Assembly (NCBI RefSeq): GCF_002207865.1
Contig: NZ_BDQM01000010.1
Span: forward strand, 1-64,000
Direction: 5' to 3'
Source of the DNA: Colwellia marinimaniae
GTDB taxonomy: Bacteria; Pseudomonadota; Gammaproteobacteria; Enterobacterales; Alteromonadaceae
Length of the DNA stretch: 64,000 bases
Below are positions 47,186-60,657 of this stretch, one piece after another. The position numbers and the translations under genes were made by a program. Every line of letters begins with the position of its first letter. Positions within the stretch are counted from its first letter, which is position 1. Below the pieces are notes generated by a model. The model made no database searches, was not told where the DNA came from, and saw only the letters and a list, made by a program, of their open reading frames with translations.

Positions 47186-48412
47186 ATGAATTTTTATGCT
47201 GCAAGACAACCAATATTAGATAAAAGTAAAAAACTGTTTGCTTATGAATTGCTTTTCAGAGATAGCATAGACAATGTATTTCCTGATATAGATGGTGATG
47301 AAGCGACTAGCAAAATAATTGAAGCTACCCAATTTAATATGGGCATCAGTGAGTTTACCGGTAATAAAGCGGCCTTTATCAACTTTACTCTTGAAACCAT
47401 GGAGAAAGGTTACCCTGAAATGCTTCGCCCCGACGAGGTAGTGGTTGAAATTCTTGAAACAGTGAAGCCAGGAAAAAAACTGCTGGCGCTCTGTAAAGCA
47501 TTACACCAAAAAGGCTACACTATCGCGTTAGATGATTATGAGCACAAAAAGGTTTGGGCACATTTCTACCCTTATATAAAAATAATCAAAATTGATATTC
47601 AGCAAAGCAGTATTGATGACATTATAGAAGTCCTTGCTGCCATTAAAGATCACCCTCATATTAAAATGTTGGCTGAAAAAGTAGAAACCTATGAAGAATA
47701 CAATGAAATGCTGCAACTCGGCTTTGATTACTTTCAAGGGTATTTCTTTGCCAAGCCTGAAATGATAAAAACTAAAAGTTTATCGCCATCACAAATAGCG
47801 ATGGCCGAGTTACTTTATGAAACGTCTAAAACTGAACTTGATTTAAACAGTATCACCCGGGTGTTTGAACGCGATGTTTCGCTGTCTTATAAATTATTGC
47901 GTTATGCTAACTCCGCTATTTTCAAACGCCGCAACGAAATATCTACCATTAAACAAGCGTTAGTCATTTTAGGCTCTAGCGAATTAAAGCGATTTATTGG
48001 TTTAATGTTTGCTGTTACAGCAAATCCAGATAAACCTTCCGAATTAATTAACATGGCCATGACCAGAGCAAAATTTTGTGAATTGGTAGCCAAGGACATT
48101 CGCTCACAACTTAATGAATCAATAGCCTTTTTAATAGGGCTATTATCAATGATTGACGCTATATTAGATGAAGATATGGCTACCGTATTAGAAAAGCTAC
48201 CGCTATCAGCAGAAATTAAAGAGCCGCTACTAACAAAAAAAGGCCTTATGGCGGCCATTATTAAATTAGTTGAATTTATCGAGCATGCCCAGTGGGATAA
48301 AACCACTTTGGTCATGGAGAAATTAAAGCTCGATAAAGATAAAGTGATCGAGCATTACAACCAAGCCCTTGCTTGGGCCGATGAACAAACAAAAACTACG
48401 CTTGAGCATTAA
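47186..48412 (+). CDS. EAL-HDOD signalling protein (YuxH/CdgJ-like), degenerate EAL
   Basis: 408 residues. An EAL-like domain (about 1-200) precedes an HDOD domain (about 205-395). The EAL signature is replaced by YELLFRD, the DDFG block by LDDYE and the EGVE block by EKVET, so the metal-binding set for c-di-GMP hydrolysis is incomplete. The protein is probably a non-catalytic effector, as described for CdgJ/YuxH relatives that affect motility. The HDOD part includes SYKLLRYANSAIFKRRNEIS. It is monocistronic with no clear ribosome binding site. Confidence 0.88.
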   Translation: MNFYAARQPILDKSKKLFAYELLFRDSIDNVFPDIDGDEATSKIIEATQFNMGISEFTGNKAAFINFTLETMEKGYPEMLRPDEVVVEILETVKPGKKLLALCKALHQKGYTIALDDYEHKKVWAHFYPYIKIIKIDIQQSSIDDIIEVLAAIKDHPHIKMLAEKVETYEEYNEMLQLGFDYFQGYFFAKPEMIKTKSLSPSQIAMAELLYETSKTELDLNSITRVFERDVSLSYKLLRYANSAIFKRRNEISTIKQALVILGSSELKRFIGLMFAVTANPDKPSELINMAMTRAKFCELVAKDIRSQLNESIAFLIGLLSMIDAILDEDMATVLEKLPLSAEIKEPLLTKKGLMAAIIKLVEFIEHAQWDKTTLVMEKLKLDKDKVIEHYNQALAWADEQTKTTLEH

Positions 48413-48602
48413 CTCGCTTAAAGCACTATTTACTAGCAGAAAGCAATGCACTTTACCTCGCTGATAAGGTCAACTATTGAATAGTTTACCTTTTTTATCG
48501 CCGGTCTTTTTCTAAAAACATTTAGCCATCTAAACATCCACATTGACAGGGCCGATTTTACTTTTATAATGCTGTCATCAACTTATTTTATGCAGCTCTG
48601 TT

Positions 48603-52005
<3,403 letters not shown>

Positions 52006-52145
52006 TCACTAAGGTTGATAGTTTACATTATGGCAACTCGGTTAGATTGAATAAGAAGCTGACACAAATAGATGAAAGGTTATAAAGAAAATAAAAACGG
52101 GCCAAAGGCCCGCTAGAATAGTTAGATGACTAACCCTACTTAGGA

Positions 52146-53327
52146 TTAGCCTACTAGGGCAATACGATTTTTACGATCAAATTCTCTTATTTTACTTAAG
52201 TAGTGTTGCTCAGTTTGTTTAGTCATGACATTGCGTTTGTCATCGATAACCTGGCCATTAAACTCTTGCGCTAACTGCTTAGCGGCATTGAGCATTTGTG
52301 CAAAAACATAAAAAGGGTCACCGGCATTAGGTAAGGTCATAAATAAACTGACACCCCGGGTGGCGAAGCTTTCCATGGTATCTAAGTCGAAGGCCCCTGG
52401 GTTCATGATGTTAGCTAAACTAAAGGTCACTTTACCGTTACCGGCATTATCTTCGTGGCGATGAAAAATATTCATTTCACCATATTTAAGGCCTAGGGTC
52501 AGTAAACTTGGTAGTAATGCGGCACCAAACATTTGCTGATTAGCCGGCATGACCACAGATAAAATAATGACTTGTGGCTCTATTTGAGTTTTAACCTTGT
52601 TAGCTTCAATAGCACGTTCATTTAGCTGATTATCAAAATCTTTTTCAATTTGCTCACGTTTTAATGACGCTTTTGGTATCACTTTATTAACTTTCTTAAT
52701 GGGTGTACGTGTCGGCTTAGCTTGTGTAACCGGTTGATCATATAAAGGTTCAAAATGGATCGTTGGCTCTATCGGCTCTTGCACCACACTAGCATTGGCT
52801 GACTTACTTGCAGGTGTTAACTCATCACCTAATTCACCTTTAGAAAATTGACTGCTCTTATCTTCTATAGAGCCTTCTTGAGAATTTTCTTGAGCATCGT
52901 CTTTAAACCAGTCATCTTCAAGGCAGTTATCTAATGGTTGAACTACGCTATTCGCAACTTTTTCATCTTGGCCTTCAGTAACCTGGCCAGCAAGTTCACT
53001 TAACACATCCTTTTTTATTAATATTTGGCTTTTAGACAGGTCCTCGGGTAACTGCACACCTGTGGTCAAAACATGCTCAGCTACAGCCTCATCGTCAAGG
53101 TTTAGTGGGTCATTTACTACACTAGAGGTAACTTTTATCTGCCCTACTCCATCTTGATCAAAACCTTTACCATCAAAGTCGCGGGTAATTGGCTCAACCT
53201 TATTTTTAGATGTTTGTAGTTTATAGGGATTTTTTTGTTTTCTTATTGTCCATAAGCCATGAATAAATATTGCGGTAATAACAATGGCGCTAAGTATAAT
53301 TAAGACGTTTCTGAAGTTATCTTCCAT
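52146..53327 (-). CDS. zipA: Cell division protein ZipA
   Basis: 393 residues. An N-terminal membrane helix (about 7-27) is followed by a basic stretch, a long variable acidic and Pro/Gln-rich linker, and the FtsZ-binding ZipA domain (about 250-393: QVIILSVVMPANQQMFGAAL, then ATRGVSLFMTLPNAGDP). It tethers FtsZ to the membrane in early division. It is divergent from cysZ and upstream of ligA, a conserved cysZ-zipA-ligA order. Confidence 0.95.
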   Translation of the reverse strand: MEDNFRNVLIILSAIVITAIFIHGLWTIRKQKNPYKLQTSKNKVEPITRDFDGKGFDQDGVGQIKVTSSVVNDPLNLDDEAVAEHVLTTGVQLPEDLSKSQILIKKDVLSELAGQVTEGQDEKVANSVVQPLDNCLEDDWFKDDAQENSQEGSIEDKSSQFSKGELGDELTPASKSANASVVQEPIEPTIHFEPLYDQPVTQAKPTRTPIKKVNKVIPKASLKREQIEKDFDNQLNERAIEANKVKTQIEPQVIILSVVMPANQQMFGAALLPSLLTLGLKYGEMNIFHRHEDNAGNGKVTFSLANIMNPGAFDLDTMESFATRGVSLFMTLPNAGDPFYVFAQMLNAAKQLAQEFNGQVIDDKRNVMTKQTEQHYLSKIREFDRKNRIALVG

Positions 53328-53547
53328 TTCCAGCCTGCTTACTCTCTTGATTGCTGTTTTTTATGCGAATATTATCGCTATATATTAAAGGAAACTTTAG
53401 CAGAAATTTAGGCGGTTTGTAACAAGTTAATCGGGTAATAGTATGAAAGAATGTATTATGCCCGTTACCAATCAAGCTGCATTTTGCATGGTAAAGAGTA
53501 TATACTCACACGAAGAATAACAGTCAGTTAGGATCAGTTTAACCCCC

Positions 53548-54294
53548 ATGTCTCATTCATCTAAACAAGCACCTATTACACACAGTGGCGCCAGTTACTT
53601 TTTACAAGGCTTTAGTCTGATAAGGCAAAAAGGTGTCCGTCGTTTTGTACTTATCCCTCTAGTAATCAATACACTACTGTTTAGTATTGCTTTTTATTTT
53701 GTCTATCTAGAGTTTGCTAGCTATATGACCAGCATTATGGCTTGGTTACCTAGTTGGCTGGATTGGTTAACTGTCATACTGTGGCCTTTAGCGGTACTTA
53801 CTATCCTGGTGATTTTTTCATTTGTCTTTAGTACTGTTGCCAATTGGCTGGCAGCACCCTTTAATGGCTTATTGTCCGAAAAAATGGAGGCGATTTTACG
53901 CGGACAGCAAGCGCCCAAGGGCGAGATGCTCGACATAGTTAAAGATATTCCAAGAACATTGACTCGAGAATGGCAAAAATTGAGTTATTATTTACCTCGT
54001 GCTCTTGGATTTTTCATTATGTTGTGGATTTTACCCATTTTAGGCCAAATTATATGGTTTTTATTTATTGCCTGGATGATGGCAATACAATATAAAGATT
54101 ACCCCTTTGATAATCACAAAGTGCCTTTTGCCAAAATGAAGGAAATATTAAAACAAAACCAAGGACTGAGTTATAGCTTTGGTATCACAGTTGCGGTATT
54201 TTCAATGATCCCCATAGTAAACCTTATCGTTATGCCTGTGGCCATTTGTGGCGCTACCGCTTTATGGGTGGATTACTACCAAGACAAGGTGTAA
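53548..54294 (+). CDS. cysZ: Sulfate transporter CysZ
   Basis: 248 residues. GASYFLQGFSLIRQKGVRRF at the start and FNGLLSEKMEAIL near residue 110, with several hydrophobic helices, match the CysZ/EI24 family. It takes up sulfate for cysteine synthesis through the inner membrane. It is divergent from zipA; a terminator follows. Confidence 0.93.
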   Translation: MSHSSKQAPITHSGASYFLQGFSLIRQKGVRRFVLIPLVINTLLFSIAFYFVYLEFASYMTSIMAWLPSWLDWLTVILWPLAVLTILVIFSFVFSTVANWLAAPFNGLLSEKMEAILRGQQAPKGEMLDIVKDIPRTLTREWQKLSYYLPRALGFFIMLWILPILGQIIWFLFIAWMMAIQYKDYPFDNHKVPFAKMKEILKQNQGLSYSFGITVAVFSMIPIVNLIVMPVAICGATALWVDYYQDKV

Positions 54295-54308
54295 ACCCTA
54301 TAACAATC

Positions 54309-54348
54309 AAAGCCATTGCGCTAGGTACTGCGCTTTATGGCTTTTTTT
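54309..54348 (+). terminator. Terminator of cysZ
   Basis: AAAGCCAT (54309-54316) pairs with ATGGCTTT (54337-54344), with GCGC/GCGC inside, followed by seven T. Confidence 0.85.
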
Positions 54349-54438
54349 ATGCTATTTTTTTATGCTGATATCGCGTTAGTGCTAAAAATCGTATATATTT
54401 AAATGATATAAAAACAAATATGAACGGAAGTGACTTAA

Positions 54439-54894
54439 ATGAAAGTAAAACAAGCTGTTAAGCATTTTACCTTACTAACTATGACGCTAGTTGCTGTTAG
54501 TGCTTGCTCTTCAACACCAGATATTGAAGAGCAACCTACGCAAGCCGCAGTTGTGGTCGAGCCTATTATTGAAGAGTTTTTCATTGAAGAGCAAGAAGAC
54601 GTTATCAGTGCGGTGATTAATAACGGGGTTATTGCTATCCCAGTGTTAGCAGATGCGCAAATTTTTGCTGAGTTTAGTGACGCCCTACCAGCCGTAATGA
54701 ACTATTTCACCAATGCCAGCGAAGCACAAGTTATCGAATTTTATCAACAAGCCTTCGGCGCTTCATATTCACAAGAGCGTAAACGCGACCGATTGACGCT
54801 GAAATATCAAGAGGGGGAAGAAACCATGCGTGTGGTTATTTCACAACAAAATAAAAAGCGCCAAGTCGATGTGATTATTGAAAGTAAGATGTAA
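54439..54894 (+). CDS. Small lipoprotein, unknown
   Basis: 151 residues with a signal peptide and lipobox VSAC (Cys23). The N-terminal mature part is acidic; the C-terminal half (about 75-151) has an alternating pattern (ASEAQVIEFYQQAFGASYSQ, LTLKYQEGEETMRVVISQQN) that looks like a small alpha/beta domain. The GGAAG upstream is a ribosome binding site. No known family is recognised. It stands alone, with a terminator after it. Confidence 0.8.
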   Translation: MKVKQAVKHFTLLTMTLVAVSACSSTPDIEEQPTQAAVVVEPIIEEFFIEEQEDVISAVINNGVIAIPVLADAQIFAEFSDALPAVMNYFTNASEAQVIEFYQQAFGASYSQERKRDRLTLKYQEGEETMRVVISQQNKKRQVDVIIESKM

Positions 54895-54942
54895 TATCAC
54901 TGCTAGCTAACGTGACTAAATAATAATGACGCAACTAAAATA

Positions 54943-54980
54943 AAAAAAGGGCTCAATGTTTTCACATTAAGCCCTTTTTT
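54943..54980 (+). terminator. Terminator after the lipoprotein gene
   Basis: AAAAAGGGCTCAATGT and ACATTAAGCCCTTTTT (about 54943-54980) pair with one mismatch around TTTTC, with A and T runs outside, so it can serve both this gene and the convergent aminopeptidase gene. Confidence 0.85.
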
Positions 54981-55026
54981 ATCGCGTATTTTTCATCTAG
55001 CTTTTATTGAGCAAGATTTCCCTCAA

Positions 55027-56916
55027 CTATTTCAATACACTATCAACACTGCCTTGTGCTAAGCCGTGGTAGCCTGGGCGCGCTTGTTGATAAACTTCAA
55101 TAGCCCATGCCTTATTTTCTGCTTGCTTCGCTAGTTCTTTGTACAAAGGCACAATCAGTTTACGACGACCTATACCCTTCAGGTATTTAGCCATTTCGGG
55201 GTAAACCTCCTTATAACCAACGCGAATTGATAATAAGTACCAAGCATGAGCAATTTCAGCATTTTTACTTGTGGTTAAGTTAAAGGCTTTATCTAAGCTG
55301 ACCATGCGCTCTTGATTAACATCAAGCGGTAAGTTGTTGATGAAGTGCAACCATTCATGCAAAGTCCATTGAGCGGTAGGTAATTCTGCCAAAGTTAACT
55401 CATCAGCAATGAGTTGTGTAATTTGCTTATCAATAACGGTAAAAGCATCAGATATAGGCTGTGGCGCATAACTTGGCAATCCGGCCTTGAAAATCCACTC
55501 ATTGATTTCGCTATCGCTAACAATATTAGGGTACTTATCGGTTAAGTTAGCTTTTAAGTATTTAATAAAGTTTTTGGTACCTATGCTTTGGAAAGCATGG
55601 CTCTCAAAATACTCGAGGACAAAGGCATCAAAACGTTCACGACCAAACTGCTGTTCTAGGTACATTAAGAATAACTGACCTTTAACATAAGGCACACCCG
55701 AGAAGGCATCATCCGGATCACGGCCTTTTAAATCGATATAAAGCTTAGTATCACCTGGGGCAAGTTCTAATAATTCAGCATTTAAATCTTGCACACCAAG
55801 CGCTTGTTCCATTACCGCACGCTCAGTACCAAAGACGGCTTCCATAATGCGATTTTCAACATAACTGGTAAAACCTTCGTTTAACCAAAGATCACGCCAG
55901 CTTTCGTTAGTAACCAAGTTACCTGACCAAGAATGAGCAAGTTCATGAGCAATTAAGTTAACTAAGCTTTTATCACCGGCAACCACGGTTGGTGTGATAA
56001 ACGAAAGACGTGGATTTTCCATACCACCAAAAGGAAAGCTTGGTGGTAACATCAACAAGTCGTAACGACCCCAACGATATTTACCATACATTTCTTCGGC
56101 TTTATCAATCATCGCTTGAGTATCATCAAATTCTGCAACGGCCGCATCTAAAATATAAGACTCGGCATAAATACCTGTTTGATGGCTCATCGCTTTAAAC
56201 TGCAGATCACCGACAGCAAGGGCAATTAAATAAGGAGGAATTGCTTGTGGCATTGAGAAAAAATAGTCGCCATCTCGCTCAGTACCTGGTTCATTATTAG
56301 CACTCATTACCGCTAATAAATCTTTATCGGTAGTAATACGTGCAGTGTAAGTTACTCGAACACTCGGGGTATCTTGAATAGGAATCCAAGAGCGGGCATG
56401 AATGGCTTGGTTTTGACTAAATAAAAATGGTTTTTCTTTACCCGCCGTTTGCTCAGCCGATAACCATTGTAAGCCTGAAGCTTTTTCAGTTGAGTGATAG
56501 TAGATACGCACTTTTTCAGCGTTAAACTGGGTATCTATGGTTAGTTTGCTACCTAAAACGTCATCACGCTTGGCAAGTTTATAATTAACCTTTAGCCACT
56601 GACCTTGCCTATTTTTTGCCATAATGCGGTGGATAACAAGATCGCGAGTATCCAAAATCAATGGCGTTTTGTTATCGCTCATCCAATCGAGTGAAAGTTC
56701 CGCAAAACCCGACAAAGATTTTTTATCAAAATCGACATTAAGATCAAGATATACATGAGTCGCTTTAACTTGGTCATAATTAGCGTAAGTATATGTATCC
56801 GTTAGTTTAGACACTTTAGCGTGTTGAGGTTCTACTCCTTCATGCGCCCACGTAATTGGCGCAACTGACACTGATAAAGTGCCGAGTAACAAGCAAAGTT
56901 TTGAAAAATGTTTCAT
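55027..56916 (-). CDS. M1-family metallo-aminopeptidase (LTA4 hydrolase-like)
   Basis: 629 residues with a signal peptide (cleavage after about residue 24, AWAH). The exopeptidase motif GGMEN is at 297-301 and the zinc site H324-E-x-x-H328 with E347 in NEGF. The C-terminal helical domain (about 490-629) resembles leukotriene A4 hydrolase. It probably releases N-terminal residues from peptides in the periplasm. It is monocistronic and converges on the lipoprotein gene. Confidence 0.92.
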   Translation of the reverse strand: MKHFSKLCLLLGTLSVSVAPITWAHEGVEPQHAKVSKLTDTYTYANYDQVKATHVYLDLNVDFDKKSLSGFAELSLDWMSDNKTPLILDTRDLVIHRIMAKNRQGQWLKVNYKLAKRDDVLGSKLTIDTQFNAEKVRIYYHSTEKASGLQWLSAEQTAGKEKPFLFSQNQAIHARSWIPIQDTPSVRVTYTARITTDKDLLAVMSANNEPGTERDGDYFFSMPQAIPPYLIALAVGDLQFKAMSHQTGIYAESYILDAAVAEFDDTQAMIDKAEEMYGKYRWGRYDLLMLPPSFPFGGMENPRLSFITPTVVAGDKSLVNLIAHELAHSWSGNLVTNESWRDLWLNEGFTSYVENRIMEAVFGTERAVMEQALGVQDLNAELLELAPGDTKLYIDLKGRDPDDAFSGVPYVKGQLFLMYLEQQFGRERFDAFVLEYFESHAFQSIGTKNFIKYLKANLTDKYPNIVSDSEINEWIFKAGLPSYAPQPISDAFTVIDKQITQLIADELTLAELPTAQWTLHEWLHFINNLPLDVNQERMVSLDKAFNLTTSKNAEIAHAWYLLSIRVGYKEVYPEMAKYLKGIGRRKLIVPLYKELAKQAENKAWAIEVYQQARPGYHGLAQGSVDSVLK

Positions 56917-57010
56917 GACATTTAACCCTTTAAAATAAAAAATTGTACTTTTACCATTTTACATAAAAAACATGCACACTAAGCATGACAGGGTCGACAT
57001 TAGAATAAAC

Positions 57011-57071
57011 AAAGCCTTGCCTATTCGCCGTTAAACTCTCGCTAAGTGAGCTATTTTTATACTCATTGGTA
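57011..57071. mobile_element. MITE end fragment upstream of the aminopeptidase gene
   Basis: gccttgcct, gttaaactctcgct and the final ttggta match one end of the 17272 element; similarity is patchy in between. The fragment and the motY terminator account for most of the 300-base gap 56917-57216. Confidence 0.5.
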
Positions 57072-57085
57072 TTAAATAGAGCACA

Positions 57086-57129
57086 AACAAAAACAGGCCT
57101 GTAGATTACTGTGAATCTACAGGCCTGTT
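57086..57129 (-). terminator. Terminator of motY
   Basis: AACAGGCCTGTAGATT (57092-57107) and AATCTACAGGCCTGTT (57114-57129) form a perfect 16-bp stem, followed on the minus strand by TTTGTTTG. Confidence 0.88.
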
Positions 57130-57216
57130 CAATACTTTACTTTAGATTTTATTAACTTTATATGGCGTTAGTAGCAAGTATTATTTACAGCAGTTAAATA
57201 AAACAGGGTAAATAAG

Positions 57217-58113
57217 TTAAGGCTTTTGCATTTGAATAACCACTCGGCGGTTTTTTCCTCGACCTAGTGTGGTGTCATTAGAAGCAATATGACGTTTTTC
57301 TCCGTAACCTTTCGCGGCAATTCGACTAATATCAATACCATTTTGCACAAAATAATCTCTTATTTTTTCGGCGCGGCGTTCCGATAACTTTAAGTTTGAC
57401 CAACGGCCACCATAGCTATCAGAATAAGCACCAATCAATACCAGTTCTAAGTCGGGATCTAGGCTCAAATACTCACGAATCATATCGATACGCCTTTGTG
57501 ATGCCTTAGTAAATTTATCACTACTCGATTGATAGTTCAGTACGGTATAAGCGATATCTTCAAAGCTGTAGTTAAGCAGATTACCTACACAGCCAACAAA
57601 ATCTTTATAAGCTTTTTTAAAGCGCGCTGTTGATAGCCCAACCGATATTTTATCTTGTTCGCTATACCAGTCGTTATAATAAAAGGTCGGACTCATGCCT
57701 TGCTCTAGTTCACTTAACATTGTCCAAGCAACCTTTTTTGGTAGGGTTGGCTTAAATTGCTTATGTAATTTCATCGTCGCTAACGTGCGAGAGCCCACAC
57801 CGGGTTGCCAGTTAGGTGCAACACTGCGAACTTCTGCTAAGGAGTAGTTATCGGGTAACAGCATCATATCTAGCTCAAACTCCATATTAAGCTTGCGGCT
57901 GGCTTTGGCTGAGAAGCGCGCTTCACCATAACGAGGGATTTGATGTGACAAGGTGCACTTCAGGCGTGAATCAGCAGAGAGCTGCCATTGTGAAGTATGG
58001 ATATCAGCGCTATATTGACGGATGCCGGCATGTGTTCCACTGACAAGCAAACTAGCGGTTAAGCTAGCGAGGACAAGAAAAGAAGAACTCATTGCTGCGA
58101 TGATTGGTTTCAT
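57217..58113 (-). CDS. motY: Sodium-type flagellar stator protein MotY
   Basis: 298 residues from the ATG at 58113; a TTG four codons earlier is less likely. A signal peptide of about 29 residues precedes the MotY N-terminal domain (about 30-150: SQWQLSADSRLKCTLSHQIP, then ELEQGMSPTFYYNDW), and an OmpA-like peptidoglycan-binding domain follows (TKASQRRIDMI, LIGAYSDSYGGR, LSERRAEKIRDYFVQNGI, GKNRRVVI). MotY forms the T ring that holds PomAB stators at the sodium-driven polar motor. The neighbour rnt, divergent, is the same as in Vibrio, which supports the call. Confidence 0.92.
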   Translation of the reverse strand: MKPIIAAMSSSFLVLASLTASLLVSGTHAGIRQYSADIHTSQWQLSADSRLKCTLSHQIPRYGEARFSAKASRKLNMEFELDMMLLPDNYSLAEVRSVAPNWQPGVGSRTLATMKLHKQFKPTLPKKVAWTMLSELEQGMSPTFYYNDWYSEQDKISVGLSTARFKKAYKDFVGCVGNLLNYSFEDIAYTVLNYQSSSDKFTKASQRRIDMIREYLSLDPDLELVLIGAYSDSYGGRWSNLKLSERRAEKIRDYFVQNGIDISRIAAKGYGEKRHIASNDTTLGRGKNRRVVIQMQKP

Positions 58114-58342
58114 AATTATGCACAATATTGAAAGCGGTAACGGGCCTATACACTTTAGCCTATATTAGATATATAAAGGTATCGTCATAAACCTAGATAA
58201 CTTTAGCATTATATCAATGAAATAGCGCTTTTCATGGTAAAAACAGTCTAACTTGCCGAGAAATCACTTTCATTGTCGTTTTTAAATTAACTTTCTGCGA
58301 TAATCCCCGGCATTACTTTTCCCTTTTCATTACATAGTGACC

Positions 58343-59071
58343 ATGTCCGAATCAAGCTCAATAGATAGCCAACAAAAAACATCAACCAATACTGACAACG
58401 TTAAAAGCCAATTTGCTCAAAGATTTCGGGGCTATTTCCCTGTTGTTATCGATGTAGAAACTGCGGGCTTTAATGCCAAAACTGATGCCCTACTTGAACT
58501 TGCGGCTTCAATGTTACATCTAGATGAAAGCACAGGTGATTTTTCTATCGATGAAACCATACAATTTAACATTGAGCCTTTTGAAGGGGCTAATCTAGAA
58601 CCAAAAGCACTGGAGTTTACCGGTATAGACCCTACGAACCCGTTGCGTGGCGCGGTGACGGAAGAAGAAGCACTGAAAACCCTGTTCAAATTGGTGCGTA
58701 AAAAAATGAAAGCGGCTGGCTGTCAACGAGCCATTATTGTTGCCCATAATGCCGCCTTTGATTTAGGCTTTTTAAATGCTGCCACCGAGCGCTGTAAAAT
58801 TAAGCGCAGCCCTTTTCATAGTTTTGTCAGCTTTGATACTACCACGCTTGCTGGTCTTGCCTTAGGCCAGACTGTTTTAGCAAAAGCATGTATCGCAGCC
58901 AATATAGATTTTAATAATAATGAAGCGCATAGCGCATTATATGATACCGAAAAAACGGCCGAGTTATTTTGTCATATTGTTAATAGATGGCGTGCGTTAG
59001 GAGGTTGGCCGTTAACCGAGACAGAGAATGAGAATGAGACAGAAAACGAGTCTGAGTCTGAAGCACAGTAA
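58343..59071 (+). CDS. rnt: Ribonuclease T
   Basis: 242 residues from the ATG at 58343. The DEDDh exonuclease set is visible: [10 protein letters not shown] (Asp-Glu), [13 protein letters not shown] (Asp) and [11 protein letters not shown] (His and Asp). It trims 3' ends of tRNA and rRNA. The last 18 residues ([17 protein letters not shown] type) are a low-complexity acidic tail encoded by gagaatgaga-like repeats, absent from E. coli RNase T. It is divergent from motY. Confidence 0.95.
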   Translation: MSESSSIDSQQKTSTNTDNVKSQFAQRFRGYFPVVIDVETAGFNAKTDALLELAASMLHLDESTGDFSIDETIQFNIEPFEGANLEPKALEFTGIDPTNPLRGAVTEEEALKTLFKLVRKKMKAAGCQRAIIVAHNAAFDLGFLNAATERCKIKRSPFHSFVSFDTTTLAGLALGQTVLAKACIAANIDFNNNEAHSALYDTEKTAELFCHIVNRWRALGGWPLTETENENETENESESEAQ

Positions 59072-59098
59072 AATAGCCGAGCTTAATCAACATACCTT

Positions 59099-59144
59099 GG
59101 TCACCTTGTTAATAGCTGGCGTGCGTTAGGGGTGGCCGTTAACC
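59099..59144 (+). repeat. Duplicate of the 3' end of rnt
   Basis: Positions 59099-59144 repeat 58969-59017 (shared ttgttaatag, tggcgtgcgttagg and tggccgttaacc) with a few changes and a 2-base gap; weaker similarity continues upstream (gccgag). It is a partial direct duplication placed after the rnt stop codon. Confidence 0.75.
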
Positions 59145-59209
59145 ATTAACCGCGGCGGCAATTAAAAATCAAGTTCCGCAATAGTTGGCTTTATTGAATT
59201 TTAAAGATA

Positions 59210-59234
59210 AAAAAACCGCTTACGCGGTTTTTTA
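59210..59234. terminator. Terminator between rnt and the peroxiredoxin gene
   Basis: AAAAACCGC (59211-59219) pairs with GCGGTTTTT (59224-59232) around TTAC, with A and T runs outside, so it serves both converging genes. Confidence 0.88.
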
Positions 59235-59287
59235 CTTTACTATGTCGTTAATTAACTTAAACAAGTAACTTAACGATTAAGCAATAA

Positions 59288-59893
59288 TTATAACTTATCT
59301 GCATTCTCAGTAAGGTAAGCAGCTACGCCTTCAGTAGACGCTGTCATACCTTTATCACCTTTTTTCCAACCTGCAGGACAAACTTCGCCATGGTCTTGGT
59401 GGAATTGTAAGGCATCAACCATACGTAACATTTCATCAACATCACGGCCAAGAGGTAAATCATTCACTACTTGGTGACGTACATTGCCTTCTTCATCGAT
59501 TAAGAATGAACCACGGAAGGCAACACCCGCTTCAGGATGTTCAACACCGTATGCTTTACAAATTTCATGTTTAACATCAGCAACTAATGTGTATTGTACT
59601 GGACCAATACCACCGTCGTTTACTGAGGTATTACGCCATGCATTATGAGAAAATTGTGAATCAATTGACACACCAATCACTTCAACACCACGTTTTTTGA
59701 ATTCTTCCATACGGTGATCAAAAGCTAATAGCTCAGATGGACAAACAAAAGTAAAATCTAACGGGTAGAAAAACACTACTGCTTTTTTACCTTTAATCGC
59801 TTCGCTTAATGTAAAGCTATCTACAATCTCACCGTTAGCTAATACTGCTGCGGCAGTGAAGTCTGGTGCAGGACGACCAACTAATACACTCAT
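59288..59893 (-). CDS. 2-Cys peroxiredoxin (AhpC/Prx1 type)
   Basis: 201 residues from the ATG at 59893, with GGAGC before it; the frame extends farther upstream but without a good start. The peroxidatic Cys is C51 in FTFVCPSE and the resolving Cys is C171 in GEVCPAGW, with a conserved GRPAPDF and FRGSFLID. It reduces peroxides in the cytoplasm. The C terminus lacks no conserved block. It lies 90 bases downstream of grxD, and both form an oxidative-stress cluster with sodB. Confidence 0.93.
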   Translation of the reverse strand: MSVLVGRPAPDFTAAAVLANGEIVDSFTLSEAIKGKKAVVFFYPLDFTFVCPSELLAFDHRMEEFKKRGVEVIGVSIDSQFSHNAWRNTSVNDGGIGPVQYTLVADVKHEICKAYGVEHPEAGVAFRGSFLIDEEGNVRHQVVNDLPLGRDVDEMLRMVDALQFHQDHGEVCPAGWKKGDKGMTASTEGVAAYLTENADKL

Positions 59894-59983
59894 TTTATGC
59901 TCCGTTTTTTTTATGTTAAAAAAGTTTAATAATCTGCCTACAAACATGGTGGCAAATAGTTAAATATCAATCAGATAAGATAA

Positions 59984-60370
59984 TTATTTTTCTTCTACTA
60001 CAGAACTATCTTCTACTGAACTATCATCTGCTGAACTACCTTCTGTTGAAGCATGTCTGGCTGCGGCTGCTTTCACTAAAGTTTGTAATTCACCTTGCTG
60101 AAACATTTCCATAATAATATCGCAGCCACCTACTAACTCACCTTCAACCCATAATTGTGGGAAGGTTGGCCAATCGGCATATTTAGGTAATTCAGCACGA
60201 ATATCTGGGTTCTGCAAAATATCAACATAAGCAAATTTCTCATCACAAGAAATTAAGGCTTGTGATGCTTGTGATGAAAAGCCACAGTTTGGTAATTTAG
60301 GAGACCCTTTCATATATAGCAAGATTGTATTTTTGCTAATTTGTTCTTTAATTCGCTCAATTGTATCCAT
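59984..60370 (-). CDS. grxD: Monothiol glutaredoxin (Grx4 type)
   Basis: 128 residues. The CGFS active site begins at C29 in KGSPKLPNCGFSS, and WPTFPQLWVEGELVGGCDII is the glutathione-binding region. Such proteins carry and transfer [2Fe-2S] clusters. The C-terminal 22 residues (ASTEGSSADDSS, then VEDSSVVEEK) are an acidic low-complexity extension with matching DNA repeats. It is divergent from sodB across 287 bases. Confidence 0.95.
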   Translation of the reverse strand: MDTIERIKEQISKNTILLYMKGSPKLPNCGFSSQASQALISCDEKFAYVDILQNPDIRAELPKYADWPTFPQLWVEGELVGGCDIIMEMFQQGELQTLVKAAAARHASTEGSSADDSSVEDSSVVEEK

Positions 60371-60578
60371 AACACCCTCTATTAATTAATGCTTATTCTA
60401 TTCAATTGCATTGATATACCTACATATGGAGATAAAAAATAAATTTACAACTACTTTCAATACAAGGTAATAGAATAAGTACTATGCGCTGAACTAGCTT
60501 AACTATTGATTTTTAAAAATATAGCCTTGAAACTTGTCCTAACAACCCTTATATAGGTCTATGACCTGAATAAATAAT

Positions 60579-60599
60579 ACTTGAGTATTTTACTCAAGT
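60579..60599. promoter_or_regulatory. Perfect 9-bp palindrome upstream of sodB
   Basis: ACTTGAGTA (60579-60587), TTT, TACTCAAGT (60591-60599) is a perfect inverted repeat 59-79 bases before the sodB start. Its symmetry resembles type 1 IscR sites (ATA then CTTGA and GTC arms) but with C and G exchanged at one pair. It may be the operator of an Fe-S or redox sensing regulator. Confidence 0.5.
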
Positions 60600-60657
60600 T
60601 TATATGAAAACACACCTATTTTTGGTGGAAAATTAGAATTATAACTAGGAGAGTATC

